Source: JAJDZL01 sp965220665 (lineage in GTDB: Bacteria; Pseudomonadota; Gammaproteobacteria; Arenicellales; JAJDZL01). From it: DNA of 64,000 nucleotides. This document shows, in pieces, positions 1-9,639 of this stretch. The first letter of the stretch is position 1, and the number at the start of each line of letters is the position of its first letter. The notes under the pieces are model-generated. The model was not told where the DNA came from. It saw only the letters and a program-made list of their open reading frames with translations, and searched no databases. The stretch covers positions 434,001-498,000 of the forward strand of contig CBDCQQ010000005.1 in assembly GCA_965220665.1 (NCBI GenBank), in the 5' to 3' direction. Made by a program: the position numbers and the translations under genes.

Positions 1-84
1 CACGACGATTCTCTGGTGACGGAATGATTCAGACTGAATTTTGAATCCCGAAACTCGAGTATGTAATGTTACGTTCGGAAGTGA

Positions 85-382
85 CAGGAACACCTGGAAC
101 TGCTGGTGCGCCAGCTTGAGACCGGTGAGTTCAACGCGCTTGAGGCGATCGAGGCGCTGCTGTCCGATTGCTTTGCCCTACCCATCTTAAGATTCAGACC
201 ACCACCTTTCTTTCAGCGACTTTGTCAACAACTTGCAGGTGCGCGGAAAAAGTGTGCTGGGTATGGGCCATGACGCTAAAGGTTCCGTGGGCGGATATAC
301 ATGGGCGGCATACGGCAAGATTCACACCTTCGAAAATTCTGATACAATGTACATTAAGATGTACATTTCAATAAAACAATGA
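85..382 (+). other. possible decayed coding sequence
   Basis: Two overlapping open frames look protein-like but lack convincing starts. Frame 85-273 encodes a leucine- and glutamate-rich helix (it contains LEAIEALLSD). Frame 191-382 encodes a glycine-rich stretch (it contains GKSVLGMGHDAKGSVGGYTW) and ends in a TGA that overlaps the ATG of the antitoxin gene. The simplest reading is a frameshifted remnant of one gene next to the toxin-antitoxin pair. I do not recognise the family, and chance open frames remain possible. Confidence 0.2.
321..367 (+). promoter_or_regulatory. promoter and operator of the toxin-antitoxin pair
   Basis: A -35-like TTCACA (321-326) and a -10-like TACAAT (343-348) are 16 bp apart. 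The -10 overlaps a perfect inverted repeat with 9-bp arms, AATGTACAT (346-354) and ATGTACATT (359-367), separated by TAAG. Antitoxins of Phd type normally repress their own promoter by binding such palindromes, so this is the expected autoregulatory operator. The antitoxin ATG lies only 11 bp downstream and no good Shine-Dalgarno is visible. Confidence 0.6.
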
Positions 383-660
383 AAAACCGACATTCAATCG
401 CCGACGCGCGCCGCAACTTGCCAACGATTATTCGTGAAGTCGAAAACGGCAAAGAAGTAGAACTCACTCGTAGAGGCGAACCGGTAGCAATGCTTATTAG
501 CGCAAAGACATTCAGACAACTTAAATCAACTCAAGGTGGCTTTGCAACTGCGTATCGGAAATTCAGGGAAACGGCAAACCTAATTGATCTCAATCTTAAC
601 CCCGATGAATTGTTCAGCGATGTGCGAGAGGAAACTGGAGGTCGAGAAATTCATTTCTAA
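379..660 (+). CDS. type II antitoxin, Phd/YefM family
   Basis: 93-residue protein. The N-terminal half has the Phd/YefM DNA-binding fold signature: a start like MKNRHSIADARRNLPTIIRE, then a beta strand with ELTRRGEPVAMLIS. The C-terminal part, expected to wrap the toxin, is variable and acidic (DELFSDVREE). It should neutralise the PIN toxin encoded 3 bp downstream and repress transcription from the palindrome at 346-367. Family assignment is strong; partner specificity is inferred from adjacency. Confidence 0.85.
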   Translation: MKNRHSIADARRNLPTIIREVENGKEVELTRRGEPVAMLISAKTFRQLKSTQGGFATAYRKFRETANLIDLNLNPDELFSDVREETGGREIHF

Positions 661-663
661 TCG

Positions 664-1074
664 GTGAAATACTTACTAGATACGAATATTGTTTCGGAAC
701 CGCTGCGACACGAACCAAACGCGAGTATCGTCCAGCGCTTAAAGGAACATCAACACGAAATCGCAATTCCTGCTCTGGTCTGGCACGAACTGCTATTTGG
801 ATGTTTCCGACTTGAACAGTCTAGCCGACGAAAAACTATCGAACGCTACCTCGAAGATGTTGTGCTGAATTGTATTCCGATTCTGGAATACGACTGGGTC
901 GCTGCAGAATGGCAAGCGCGTGAACGTGCACGATTAGTCTCCATTGGTATGACACCCTCATTTGCCGACAGTCAGATTGCAGCTGTTGCCTTCTCCAAAA
1001 ATCTGATTCTGGTTACGTTAAACAAAAGAGACTTTCAATACTTTGATGGGTTGAAGTTAGAAAACTGGCTCTGA
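664..1074 (+). CDS. PIN-domain ribonuclease toxin, VapC-like
   Basis: 136-residue PIN domain with a GTG start 3 bp after the antitoxin stop. Acidic residues expected to bind the catalytic metal are visible: D6 in LLDTN, E42 in WHELLFG, D102 in SFADSQIA and D123 in LNKRDF. VapC enzymes cut tRNA or rRNA when the antitoxin is degraded. The pair uses a Phd-type antitoxin with a VapC-type toxin, a common mixed arrangement. All key residues are present, so the toxin appears intact. Confidence 0.85.
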   Translation: MKYLLDTNIVSEPLRHEPNASIVQRLKEHQHEIAIPALVWHELLFGCFRLEQSSRRKTIERYLEDVVLNCIPILEYDWVAAEWQARERARLVSIGMTPSFADSQIAAVAFSKNLILVTLNKRDFQYFDGLKLENWL

Positions 1075-1490
1075 ACCAATCTTTAACATTTCTACCGCTA
1101 CTGAAAGCAGCAATTTGCTGATATTCGCCTCTTTTAGCCGAAATCACTCCGATTTCACTCCTTTTCGAATCATTTCAAGCCTGATTCTCTCTTTTATTGG
1201 CGTATTTGTGATTTGTAGTGCCAATCATTTAGAAACTGACTCCACTGGCCTTCCCCAATCCCGTAAATTACCCCCACGTTCGTTAGAAAAACCAAAACCG
1301 GTACCGACAAAATCAGCGCACCCTGCTCAACCTCGGCCGCCACTTCAGCTACGAAATTCAAGGCACGCAAATGTGACCGGAGATAGAGGCATTAAGTCTC
1401 TTATCCATAAGTTCCCAAAAAAACTTATCGGATTTGACTGCGCTAAGCAATATCATTTCTGCGTACTCTACTGACTTTAATTAGGGACTA
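1075..1490. other. intergenic stretch without a recognised gene
   Basis: About 415 bp between the toxin and the PP-loop ATPase. An open frame at 1115-1474 is compositionally odd and resembles nothing known. It probably holds the promoter of the downstream thiolation genes, but no element stands out. Confidence 0.4.
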
Positions 1491-2534
1491 ATGGCAGTAA
1501 AACGAAAAGCAATCGCTCTGATTTCAGGTGGCCTTGACTCCATGCTGGCCGCCCGTCTCATGCTAGAGCAAGGCATTCATGTTGAAGGGTTGAATATTTT
1601 CACCGGTTTTTGTGTGGAAGGTCATACCCATGCCATACGTAATCGAGACAAGAATCGACAAAAGCGAAACAATGCACTATGGTCTGCCGAACAGATCGGA
1701 ATCAAACTGCATATCATTGAGGCAATTGAACCCTATAAAGAAATTGTTCTCAATCCAAAGCACGGATATGGCGCACATCTGAATCCCTGCTTAGACTGCA
1801 AGGGGTTTATGGTCGGTAAGGCGAGAGAATGGATGGAGCAAAATGAGTTTGATTTCATAGTGACAGGAGAAGTGCTTGGGCAACGCCCAAAATCACAAAG
1901 GCGCAGCACGTTTCCTGTGGTCGCCAGAGAATCTGGTGCATTCGACCGTTTGCTTCGACCCCTGAGCGCCAAACTGCTCCCGGAAACTCTGCCAGAAAGA
2001 GCAGGTTGGGTAGACCGGGAAAGACTATACGACATCTCAGGTCGGGGACGTCACATCCAGATGGCGCTGGCGGAAAAGTTTGGTATTGAAGATTATGCGC
2101 AACCCGCTGGTGGCTGTTGTTTCCTAACCGATGAATCTTACTCCCGGAAACTACAGGATTTCTGGAACCATCGAGAAGATAAAGATTACGAATTCGACGA
2201 CATCATGCTGCTCAAAGTGGGCCGACACATGCGTCCCGGTACCGATTGGAAACTGATAATTGCACGTGATGCCGGTGAAACCCAATACCTGCGAGGATAT
2301 CGGTCAAAATTTGCACACCTGTCAATCACCAGTCACTCTGGTCCATTGAGTTTAGTTGATGGCCCGATTCAGGATCGCGATGTTGAGCTGGCAGCACGAC
2401 TTGTGGCGCGATTTGGAAGTTCGCGAAGCGCTGAGAGAGTCGATGTACAGTTTACTGCCAGAAATGGTCGACAGCGCATGCTGTCAGTCGCTCCCATGCA
2501 GCCGATTGAAGTACAACAGCAATGGTACGTATAG
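1491..2534 (+). CDS. PP-loop ATP pyrophosphatase, tRNA-thiolation type (MnmA/ThiI-like)
   Basis: 347 residues. The PP-loop SGGLDS (about residues 13-18) binds ATP and adenylates a substrate. Cysteines at NPCLDCKG and AGGCCFLTD resemble the active-site or metal cysteines of tRNA uridine thiolases. The C-terminal half (LLKVGRHMRPGTDWKLIIAR) resembles the NFACT-R/RNA-binding domain attached to this clade. The gene overlaps the start of a TusA gene by 13 bp, which supports a sulfur-relay role. Databases often label such proteins tRNA (5-methylaminomethyl-2-thiouridylate) methyltransferase-like. The exact modified base is not predictable; this is neither canonical MnmA nor full-length ThiI. Confidence 0.75.
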   Translation: MAVKRKAIALISGGLDSMLAARLMLEQGIHVEGLNIFTGFCVEGHTHAIRNRDKNRQKRNNALWSAEQIGIKLHIIEAIEPYKEIVLNPKHGYGAHLNPCLDCKGFMVGKAREWMEQNEFDFIVTGEVLGQRPKSQRRSTFPVVARESGAFDRLLRPLSAKLLPETLPERAGWVDRERLYDISGRGRHIQMALAEKFGIEDYAQPAGGCCFLTDESYSRKLQDFWNHREDKDYEFDDIMLLKVGRHMRPGTDWKLIIARDAGETQYLRGYRSKFAHLSITSHSGPLSLVDGPIQDRDVELAARLVARFGSSRSAERVDVQFTARNGRQRMLSVAPMQPIEVQQQWYV

Positions 2535-2758
2535 ACCAGACCCTAGATGCCAGGAATCTGATTTGCCCGATGCCTGTCATTCGTACTCAGCAGGCCGTTA
2601 GCGAATTGGAAAATGGTCAAATTCTGGAGGTGTGGTGTACTGATCCAGGCGCACTAGTGGACATTCCTGCTTGGTGTCGCGTGCACGGGCACAAACTTAT
2701 CACAGCCAAGAACGTAGGCAATGAGACCATCGTTCGACTACAGATTTGCGATTCCTGA
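2522..2758 (+). CDS. tusA: TusA-family sulfur carrier
   Basis: 78 residues with the diagnostic CPMP motif: C15 in NLICPMPVIRTQ is the persulfide cysteine. TusA proteins pass sulfane sulfur between cysteine desulfurases or rhodaneses and acceptors such as thiolation enzymes. The start codon lies inside the last codons of the PP-loop ATPase, so the two are translationally coupled and probably work together. A role in sulfur oxidation is an alternative, but no dsr or hdr genes are nearby. Confidence 0.85.
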   Translation: MVRIDQTLDARNLICPMPVIRTQQAVSELENGQILEVWCTDPGALVDIPAWCRVHGHKLITAKNVGNETIVRLQICDS

Positions 2759-2822
2759 TTCAAATGACTCTACGGATACTAGACGTTGGGTCAAGACCGC
2801 CTTCAGCAAACTAACCTCATCA

Positions 2823-2872
2823 CGCGCCATCTAGGTGCATGCAATTATCAACGCGCACTATAATTGCGCGTT
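2823..2872 (+). promoter_or_regulatory. two NtrC-type binding sites upstream of glnA
   Basis: Site 1 (2823-2839, CGCGCCATCTAGGTGCA) matches the dyad TGCACCA-N3-TGGTGCA in 12 of 14 half-site positions. Site 2 (2854-2870) begins GCACTATA like the E. coli glnAp2 site and sits inside a perfect 8-bp-arm inverted repeat, AACGCGCA...TGCGCGTT (2850-2872). The centres are 31 bp apart, about three helical turns, and lie roughly 105 and 73 bp upstream of the predicted start point. This geometry is that of an NtrC enhancer. Confidence 0.7.
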
Positions 2873-2908
2873 TTGTTAAGCAATTTCCCAACAAATTCCT
2901 ATTTACGT

Positions 2909-2924
2909 TGGCATGGAAATTGCT
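2909..2924 (+). promoter_or_regulatory. sigma-54 (-24/-12) promoter of glnA
   Basis: TGGCATGGAAATTGCT fits the consensus TGGCAYR-N4-TTGCW at every position, with GG (2910-2911) and GC (2922-2923) correctly spaced. Transcription should start near 2935, giving a leader of about 33 nt before the glnA ATG. With the NtrC-type sites upstream and ntrBC downstream, this is nitrogen-regulated glnA control. Confidence 0.85.
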
Positions 2925-2967
2925 GTAAACAGGATGTAGTTCATTTAAATTCTTGGAGGAATATCTA

Positions 2968-4416
<1,449 letters not shown>

Positions 4417-4436
4417 CAGTCCGAATGGGGTGAATC

Positions 4437-4530
4437 GCCGAATTTCGGTAAACGAAATCGGCATCACACCAGTCGCTGACTGGCTGCAAACTACTGGACA
4501 ACTTGGCGGTCCCATTTCGGCCGCCAAGTT
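4437..4530 (+). terminator. two hairpins between glnA and ntrB
   Basis: Hairpin 1 (4437-4462) pairs GCCG/CGGC and ATTTCG/CGAAAT around a one-base bulge. Hairpin 2 (4500-4530) has a perfect 10-bp stem, AACTTGGCGG/CCGCCAAGTT, with an 11-nt loop. Neither is followed by a T run, so they look like attenuators or transcript-processing/stability structures rather than strong intrinsic terminators. They would explain high glnA and low ntrBC expression from one promoter. Confidence 0.45.
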
Positions 4531-4597
4531 TGTCAAACTCTCGATGAAACGAGAGCTCCAGGAAGTTCGTTTATCTCTTTAGCCTACGCGTCTACTA

Positions 4598-5710
4598 GTG
4601 GCGGCAGAGATTTCCATTCAATCAAATAGTCCTTTCTACGGCGATGAGCCGGAAGGACTGTCGCATCTGCTTCAGGAACTGAATACCGCGATCGTTTGCT
4701 GCTGTTCAGACCTGTTAATCCAGTACACCAACCCTGCTGCTCAATCTCTGTTTGAATTCAGTGAATCGCAGGCAAAAGGAGAAAGTGTCCTCCACTTTCT
4801 TAATCATGAGGGCATTGAAAAGATTATTGGAAAATGCCTTGCAACCTCACAAGCGACTACACTTCGTCGTACCGAAATTTTGTCATCCAGTCACCAGGCC
4901 AAATTAGTAGACTGCATTATCAGCCCACTGAAAACCGAAGGCTTAAATTACCTGATTCTGGAAATTAACGAAATCAACCGGGCTGTGCATCAAAGTGAAG
5001 AAGACTCCATGGAGATTGGGCAGCACGCTAACATCGCTGTGATTCGTGCAATTGGCCACGAAATCAAAAACCCATTGGGAGGATTGCGCGGAGCAGCGCA
5101 ACTGCTTGAACGTGAACTCGGGAATCAGACCAAACTCAAAGTGTACACAGACATCATTGTTCGAGAAACAGATCGGTTGTGTGGACTGGTTGACAGTATG
5201 TCTCACACGCACACACCCATGCAGTTCGAGAGCATCAACATCCACGAAGTTCTGGAACATGTACGCCACCTGACTCTGGTTGAAGTTTCAGACAATATCA
5301 GAATAGTTCAGGATTACGACCCCAGCCTGCCACTCGTAGTTGGAGACCGTGAACAACTGATTCAGGCATTTATGAACATGATGCTTAATGCTGTTGAAGC
5401 ATGCGCAAGCTCGGGCTTAATCAAGTTGCGATCGCGCGTTGAGCGACAGGTAACACTGGGAAAAGAGCGGCATATGAGTGTTGCTAGAATTGATATTGAA
5501 GACAATGGTTGCGGTATCCCTTACGATCTCATCGATCAGGTCTTTTACCCGATGATTTCCGGCAATCCAAGGGGAGAAGGGCTTGGGCTATCAATCGTTC
5601 ACCATATTATTACTCGCCATGGAGGTAAAGTCAGTTGCGAAAGCCGACCCGGTCGAACCGTGTTTACCACTCTCCTTAAGTTTGCTGGCTCAAGCAGATG
5701 TAACTCATAA
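4598..5710 (+). CDS. ntrB: nitrogen regulation histidine kinase NtrB (GlnL)
   Basis: 370 residues, GTG start. An N-terminal PAS domain (about 20-130) precedes the phospho-acceptor region, H154 in GHEIKNPLGGLRGA, then an ATPase domain with N box (MNMMLNAVEA), G1 box (DNGCGIP) and G2 box (GEGLGLSIVHHI). Soluble, no membrane segments. NtrB phosphorylates or dephosphorylates NtrC according to nitrogen status, through PII. It lies between glnA and ntrC, the textbook order. Confidence 0.95.
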   Translation: MAAEISIQSNSPFYGDEPEGLSHLLQELNTAIVCCCSDLLIQYTNPAAQSLFEFSESQAKGESVLHFLNHEGIEKIIGKCLATSQATTLRRTEILSSSHQAKLVDCIISPLKTEGLNYLILEINEINRAVHQSEEDSMEIGQHANIAVIRAIGHEIKNPLGGLRGAAQLLERELGNQTKLKVYTDIIVRETDRLCGLVDSMSHTHTPMQFESINIHEVLEHVRHLTLVEVSDNIRIVQDYDPSLPLVVGDREQLIQAFMNMMLNAVEACASSGLIKLRSRVERQVTLGKERHMSVARIDIEDNGCGIPYDLIDQVFYPMISGNPRGEGLGLSIVHHIITRHGGKVSCESRPGRTVFTTLLKFAGSSRCNS

Positions 5711-5726
5711 AGCGATAATACAGATT

Positions 5727-7121
5727 ATGGTGCAGGCAAATCAACCAAGCGTCTGGATTGTTGACGACGATGAGTCAATTCGGTGGGTACTCGCACAAGC
5801 ACTCAAACAGGCTGGGCTCAACATCCGGCAATTCAGTGATGCTGACGATGCACTCGAGATGTTCGATCGCGAGGAGCCGACGGCAATTGTTACAGACATT
5901 CGCATGGCAGGCACTAGTGGACTCGATCTTCTAGAATCAGTTCACAAAGTTAGACCCGAATTGCCGGTGGTTGTTATGACCGCCTACTCCGATCTGGACA
6001 CGACTGTTAATTCATTTCAGCGAGGAGCCAGGGAGTATCTTACCAAGCCCTTCGACATTGATGAAGCCGTTTCTCTGGTTCAGCGGGTACTGACAGAGTC
6101 AAATGGCATTTCCCCAACCATACTATCCAAAAGTTCTCAAGCGACTCAGATGATCGGCAAATCAACCGCAATGCAGGACATATTCCGAGCGATTGGTCGA
6201 TTGTCAAGCTCTGATCTCAATGTGCTGATTACTGGCGAATCAGGAACCGGCAAGGAACTGGTTGCACGGGCTTTGTACGAAAATAGCATTCGGCGTGATC
6301 AGGTTTTTATCGCAATAAACGCTGCTGCCATTCCAGCCGACTTGTTGGAGTCGGAACTTTTTGGACACGAAAAAGGAGCATTTACCGGAGCCAATCAACG
6401 ACGGGTCGGCCGCTTTGAACAGGCAAACCGAGGTACGCTGTTTCTGGATGAAATTGGAGATATGCCACATGAATTGCAAAGTCGCCTGCTCAGAGTCATG
6501 TCTGAAAATAAATTCTATCGTGTGGGCGGTACCTCTGAGGTAACGGTTGATGTTCGAATAATCGCTGCAACCAATCAGGATCTGGATGCGCTGGTCAAAC
6601 AGAACAGATTTCGAACCGACTTGTATCACCGACTGAATGTTGTGCGAATTGCCCTCACACCAATTCGTTCGCGAGGTGAGGATATTCCTGAATTGCTGGA
6701 GCACTTCCTAAAACAGTCCGCTGCGCAATTGAACACCAAACAAAAAATTCTGTCGGACGATGTAAAACATTACCTTGAAAGTTATGGTTGGCCAGGCAAC
6801 GTTCGGGAAATTGAGAATTTTTGTCGATCAGTGACCGCGATGGTTCCAGCGCAAACTGTGCTGCTGAATGATTTACCGCAAATTTTTGGCCGCTTCGAAC
6901 CAGTCGACGAAACTCCGCTCAATCCCGAAACAGTGCTGCAAGGTGCAATCAAACAGGTTTTGAATCAATCCCCTGATATTAGGGAGGGAGAACTCAGAGA
7001 GTATGTTGAGCGGGCAATGTTGCGAACAGTGCTGGAATATACCGACGGCTCCAAACTGAAAGCTGCTGAAATTCTGGGTTGGGGTAGAAACACAATTGCT
7101 CGAAAGAGCAAAGAACTGTAA
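5727..7121 (+). CDS. ntrC: nitrogen regulation response regulator NtrC (GlnG)
   Basis: 464 residues. I place the start at ATG 5727, just before the receiver domain; the open frame extends further upstream but overlaps ntrB in another frame with no homology. Receiver: acidic pocket D13-D15, phospho-acceptor D57 (VTDIRM), lysine in LTKPFD. Central AAA+ domain: Walker A GESGTGKE and the sigma-54-contacting GAFTGA loop. C-terminal Fis-type helix-turn-helix (KAAEILGWGRNTIARK). It should activate the sigma-54 promoter at 2909 from the sites at 2823-2872. Confidence 0.96.
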   Translation: MVQANQPSVWIVDDDESIRWVLAQALKQAGLNIRQFSDADDALEMFDREEPTAIVTDIRMAGTSGLDLLESVHKVRPELPVVVMTAYSDLDTTVNSFQRGAREYLTKPFDIDEAVSLVQRVLTESNGISPTILSKSSQATQMIGKSTAMQDIFRAIGRLSSSDLNVLITGESGTGKELVARALYENSIRRDQVFIAINAAAIPADLLESELFGHEKGAFTGANQRRVGRFEQANRGTLFLDEIGDMPHELQSRLLRVMSENKFYRVGGTSEVTVDVRIIAATNQDLDALVKQNRFRTDLYHRLNVVRIALTPIRSRGEDIPELLEHFLKQSAAQLNTKQKILSDDVKHYLESYGWPGNVREIENFCRSVTAMVPAQTVLLNDLPQIFGRFEPVDETPLNPETVLQGAIKQVLNQSPDIREGELREYVERAMLRTVLEYTDGSKLKAAEILGWGRNTIARKSKEL

Positions 7122-7205
7122 CCCCACACGTTTACAAGGTGTTAGATTTAATTGAGTTGGTGTCACAATTCAACTTTGTTCAATTTGAAGTAGGAAAGAA
7201 TTCCA

Positions 7206-8168
7206 ATGCGGGAACTGAAACAGTGTCTGATCATTCTTGCACTGCTGATCTCACCTCTCATCCATGCTGATTCCCAGAAAAACGCGTTATTTTGTGTAAA
7301 TTCAGTTGAAGCAGAAGGTCTAGCTCTTGAGGAAATTGAAGCGTTTGTCAATTTTGTGGGCCGCTGTCCCAAAGTTGAATACGCCGATGAAAACGGCTGG
7401 ACTGACATGCACTGGGCAGCTGCGCTGAATCTGCCACAACTCATCCAGCAGCTTGCAACTTTGGGACTCCCGATTGACATCAGAACCAAATCTGATAAAG
7501 TTCGATTCACTGATGAAGTCACAAATGGAATCCGAAAAGCGCGAAGTCGCTGGCAAACGCCGCTGGTAGATGATGAAGCGACATACGCAAGTTTAGGATA
7601 CACACCACTTCACTGGGCAGCCTGGGGCAACTCAATGTCCGCCGCGCAAGAATTTATTCGTCTGAATGCTGACACGAATGCCAAAACAGTCTCCGAAGTT
7701 ACCCCGCTCCATCTCGCAGTTTTTGCCGGTTCTGTAGAGGTCATGCTGGTACTGATTCACAACGATGCTGACATCAATGCGAAAGAAAAGGATGGTGCGA
7801 CTCCTTTGCATTGGACGGTGTCAAAAGATGCGGTTCATTTAACGAGACTGTTGATAGACAGTGGTGCTGATGTTGATGCAACTGCGAATTTCGATGCAAC
7901 GCCTCTGCATTGGGCTGCGATTGGTAACACTTTCAATGTCGCATCAGTACTGATCGAAGGTGGAGCAGATGTAAACACCAAAGGGGTGAACGGCATCACC
8001 CCGCTGCATTTGGCAGCCTGGCATGATTCACTAGAAGTAGCGAAACTGATTATCCAGCATGGTGCTGATCAAACTGCTCAGACTACAGATGGCCAGATGC
8101 CAATTCACGGTGCCATCGCCAATGATGCAATGGCGACTGCCAATTTTCTTCTGCAACTGATACAGTAG
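7206..8168 (+). CDS. exported ankyrin-repeat protein
   Basis: 320 residues with a cleavable-looking signal peptide (LIILALLISPLIHADS) and AGGAAAG upstream. About six or seven ankyrin repeats follow, with recurring TPLHWAA/TPLHLAV and GADVNTK-type units. No transmembrane or enzymatic domain is visible. Ankyrin proteins mediate protein-protein contacts; a secreted bacterial one may work in the periplasm or outside the cell, and such proteins are frequent in host-associated bacteria. It sits alone between ntrC and metK, and nothing nearby fixes its partner. Confidence 0.85.
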   Translation: MRELKQCLIILALLISPLIHADSQKNALFCVNSVEAEGLALEEIEAFVNFVGRCPKVEYADENGWTDMHWAAALNLPQLIQQLATLGLPIDIRTKSDKVRFTDEVTNGIRKARSRWQTPLVDDEATYASLGYTPLHWAAWGNSMSAAQEFIRLNADTNAKTVSEVTPLHLAVFAGSVEVMLVLIHNDADINAKEKDGATPLHWTVSKDAVHLTRLLIDSGADVDATANFDATPLHWAAIGNTFNVASVLIEGGADVNTKGVNGITPLHLAAWHDSLEVAKLIIQHGADQTAQTTDGQMPIHGAIANDAMATANFLLQLIQ

Positions 8169-8394
8169 TCGGAATTTTTATAAGCTAATCCGCTTTGGAT
8201 GCTTTTTCGACTTCAAATTAGCTCAGCTCGCACTGAACTGTCAGAATCAGCCCATACACCCAACCAGTCACTCTACAGAACAATGTAATCAACGTCAGCG
8301 ATCGGTTGAATCACAGAAGTCGAACAAATTGGTAAAATAACGCAAGATTTCACTCACCCCGTTCATCACCAGCACTTCTACAGGATTAGGTTCA

Positions 8395-9594
8395 ATGCCC
8401 GATCGTTATATTTTTACTTCCGAATCTGTGTCAGAGGGGCATCCTGACAAGATGTGTGATCAGATTTCAGATGCCATCCTGGATGCATTGATTTCTGAGG
8501 ACCGCAACAGTCGTGCCGGATGTGAAACCCTGGTCAAATCAACCACTAGTTACGACTCTCCAGTTCACCATGTAATTCTAGCCGGTGAGATTGGAAGCCA
8601 GGCCAGCAATATCGACTATGAGCAAATAGTAAGGCATACCATAAGGGATATTGGTTATGACAGTGACGCCCTGGGTTTTGACTGGAATACCGTACAAATC
8701 ACCAACCTGTTAAACGAGCAGTCACCTGACATCGCTCAAGGGGTTAACGAAGGTGAAGGCGAAGACAAGGAACAGGGGGCAGGTGACCAGGGGCTTATGT
8801 TCGGATATGCGTGTGACGAAACTGATGTGCTCATGCCACTTCCAATCACATTATCACATCGATTAGTTCAGCAGCAGTCGCAGGTTCGGAAAAGCGGCGC
8901 GCTCGACTGGCTGGGTCCCGATGCAAAAGCACAGGTCAGTGTAATTTATGAAAACGGTAAGGCCATTTCAGTAGACAAAATCGTTCTCTCGACCCAGCAC
9001 AGCGATTCGGTTGATCGCGATACTATTCGTGAAGGTGTGGTCGAACAAATTATCCGACCCATAGTGCCAGACGACTGGATGCCCTCAGCAAGCGATAACA
9101 TCCTGATTAATCCGACAGGCAAGTTCATTGAAGGCGGTCCGAAAGCTGACTGTGGATTGACCGGGCGAAAAATCATTGTCGACACCTACGGTGGAATGGC
9201 TCGACATGGTGGTGGCGCTTTTTCAGGGAAAGATCCATCAAAGGTTGATCGTTCCGCCGCATATGCTGCGCGGCATGTGGCCAAGAATTTGGTGAAAGCC
9301 GGATTGGTCGAACGCTGTGAAATTCAAATCGCTTATGCTATTGGCGTAGCAAAGCCAGTATCAATGATGGTCAACAGCTTTGGTACAGCCAAGTCAGGGC
9401 TGGACGATAGCCGACTTGCTCAGATCATCGACGAGGTCTTCGACTTACAGCCTAAGAGCATTATCAATCAGCTTGATCTACTGCGACCAATATACAAACA
9501 GACCGCAGTTTACGGCCACTTCGGAAGAACCGAAGAAGAATTCACATGGGAGCATACAAACAGAGTTGATGAACTACTACAAGCTGCCAATTGA
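8395..9594 (+). CDS. metK: S-adenosylmethionine synthetase
   Basis: 399 residues, full length for the family. It makes SAM from methionine and ATP. Signatures: FTSESVSEGHPDKMCDQ at the N-terminus (ATP-binding histidine), GAGDQGLMFGYA, and the phosphate-binding GGGAFSGKDPSKVDRS. It lies 45 bp upstream of ahcY, and the two probably form an operon that makes SAM and clears S-adenosylhomocysteine. The 226-bp leader shows no recognisable SAM or SAH riboswitch. Confidence 0.97.
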   Translation: MPDRYIFTSESVSEGHPDKMCDQISDAILDALISEDRNSRAGCETLVKSTTSYDSPVHHVILAGEIGSQASNIDYEQIVRHTIRDIGYDSDALGFDWNTVQITNLLNEQSPDIAQGVNEGEGEDKEQGAGDQGLMFGYACDETDVLMPLPITLSHRLVQQQSQVRKSGALDWLGPDAKAQVSVIYENGKAISVDKIVLSTQHSDSVDRDTIREGVVEQIIRPIVPDDWMPSASDNILINPTGKFIEGGPKADCGLTGRKIIVDTYGGMARHGGGAFSGKDPSKVDRSAAYAARHVAKNLVKAGLVERCEIQIAYAIGVAKPVSMMVNSFGTAKSGLDDSRLAQIIDEVFDLQPKSIINQLDLLRPIYKQTAVYGHFGRTEEEFTWEHTNRVDELLQAAN

Positions 9595-9639
9595 GGAAAA
9601 CGAATACAAATTGAAAAGTAAATCAAAAGGGAAGAAACG

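Noticed and set aside
1115..1474. Open frame of 119 codons
   Set aside because: No homology pattern, no ribosome site, and composition unlike neighbouring genes.
8169..8394. SAM or SAH riboswitch before metK
   Set aside because: None of the conserved cores I know could be matched in the leader.
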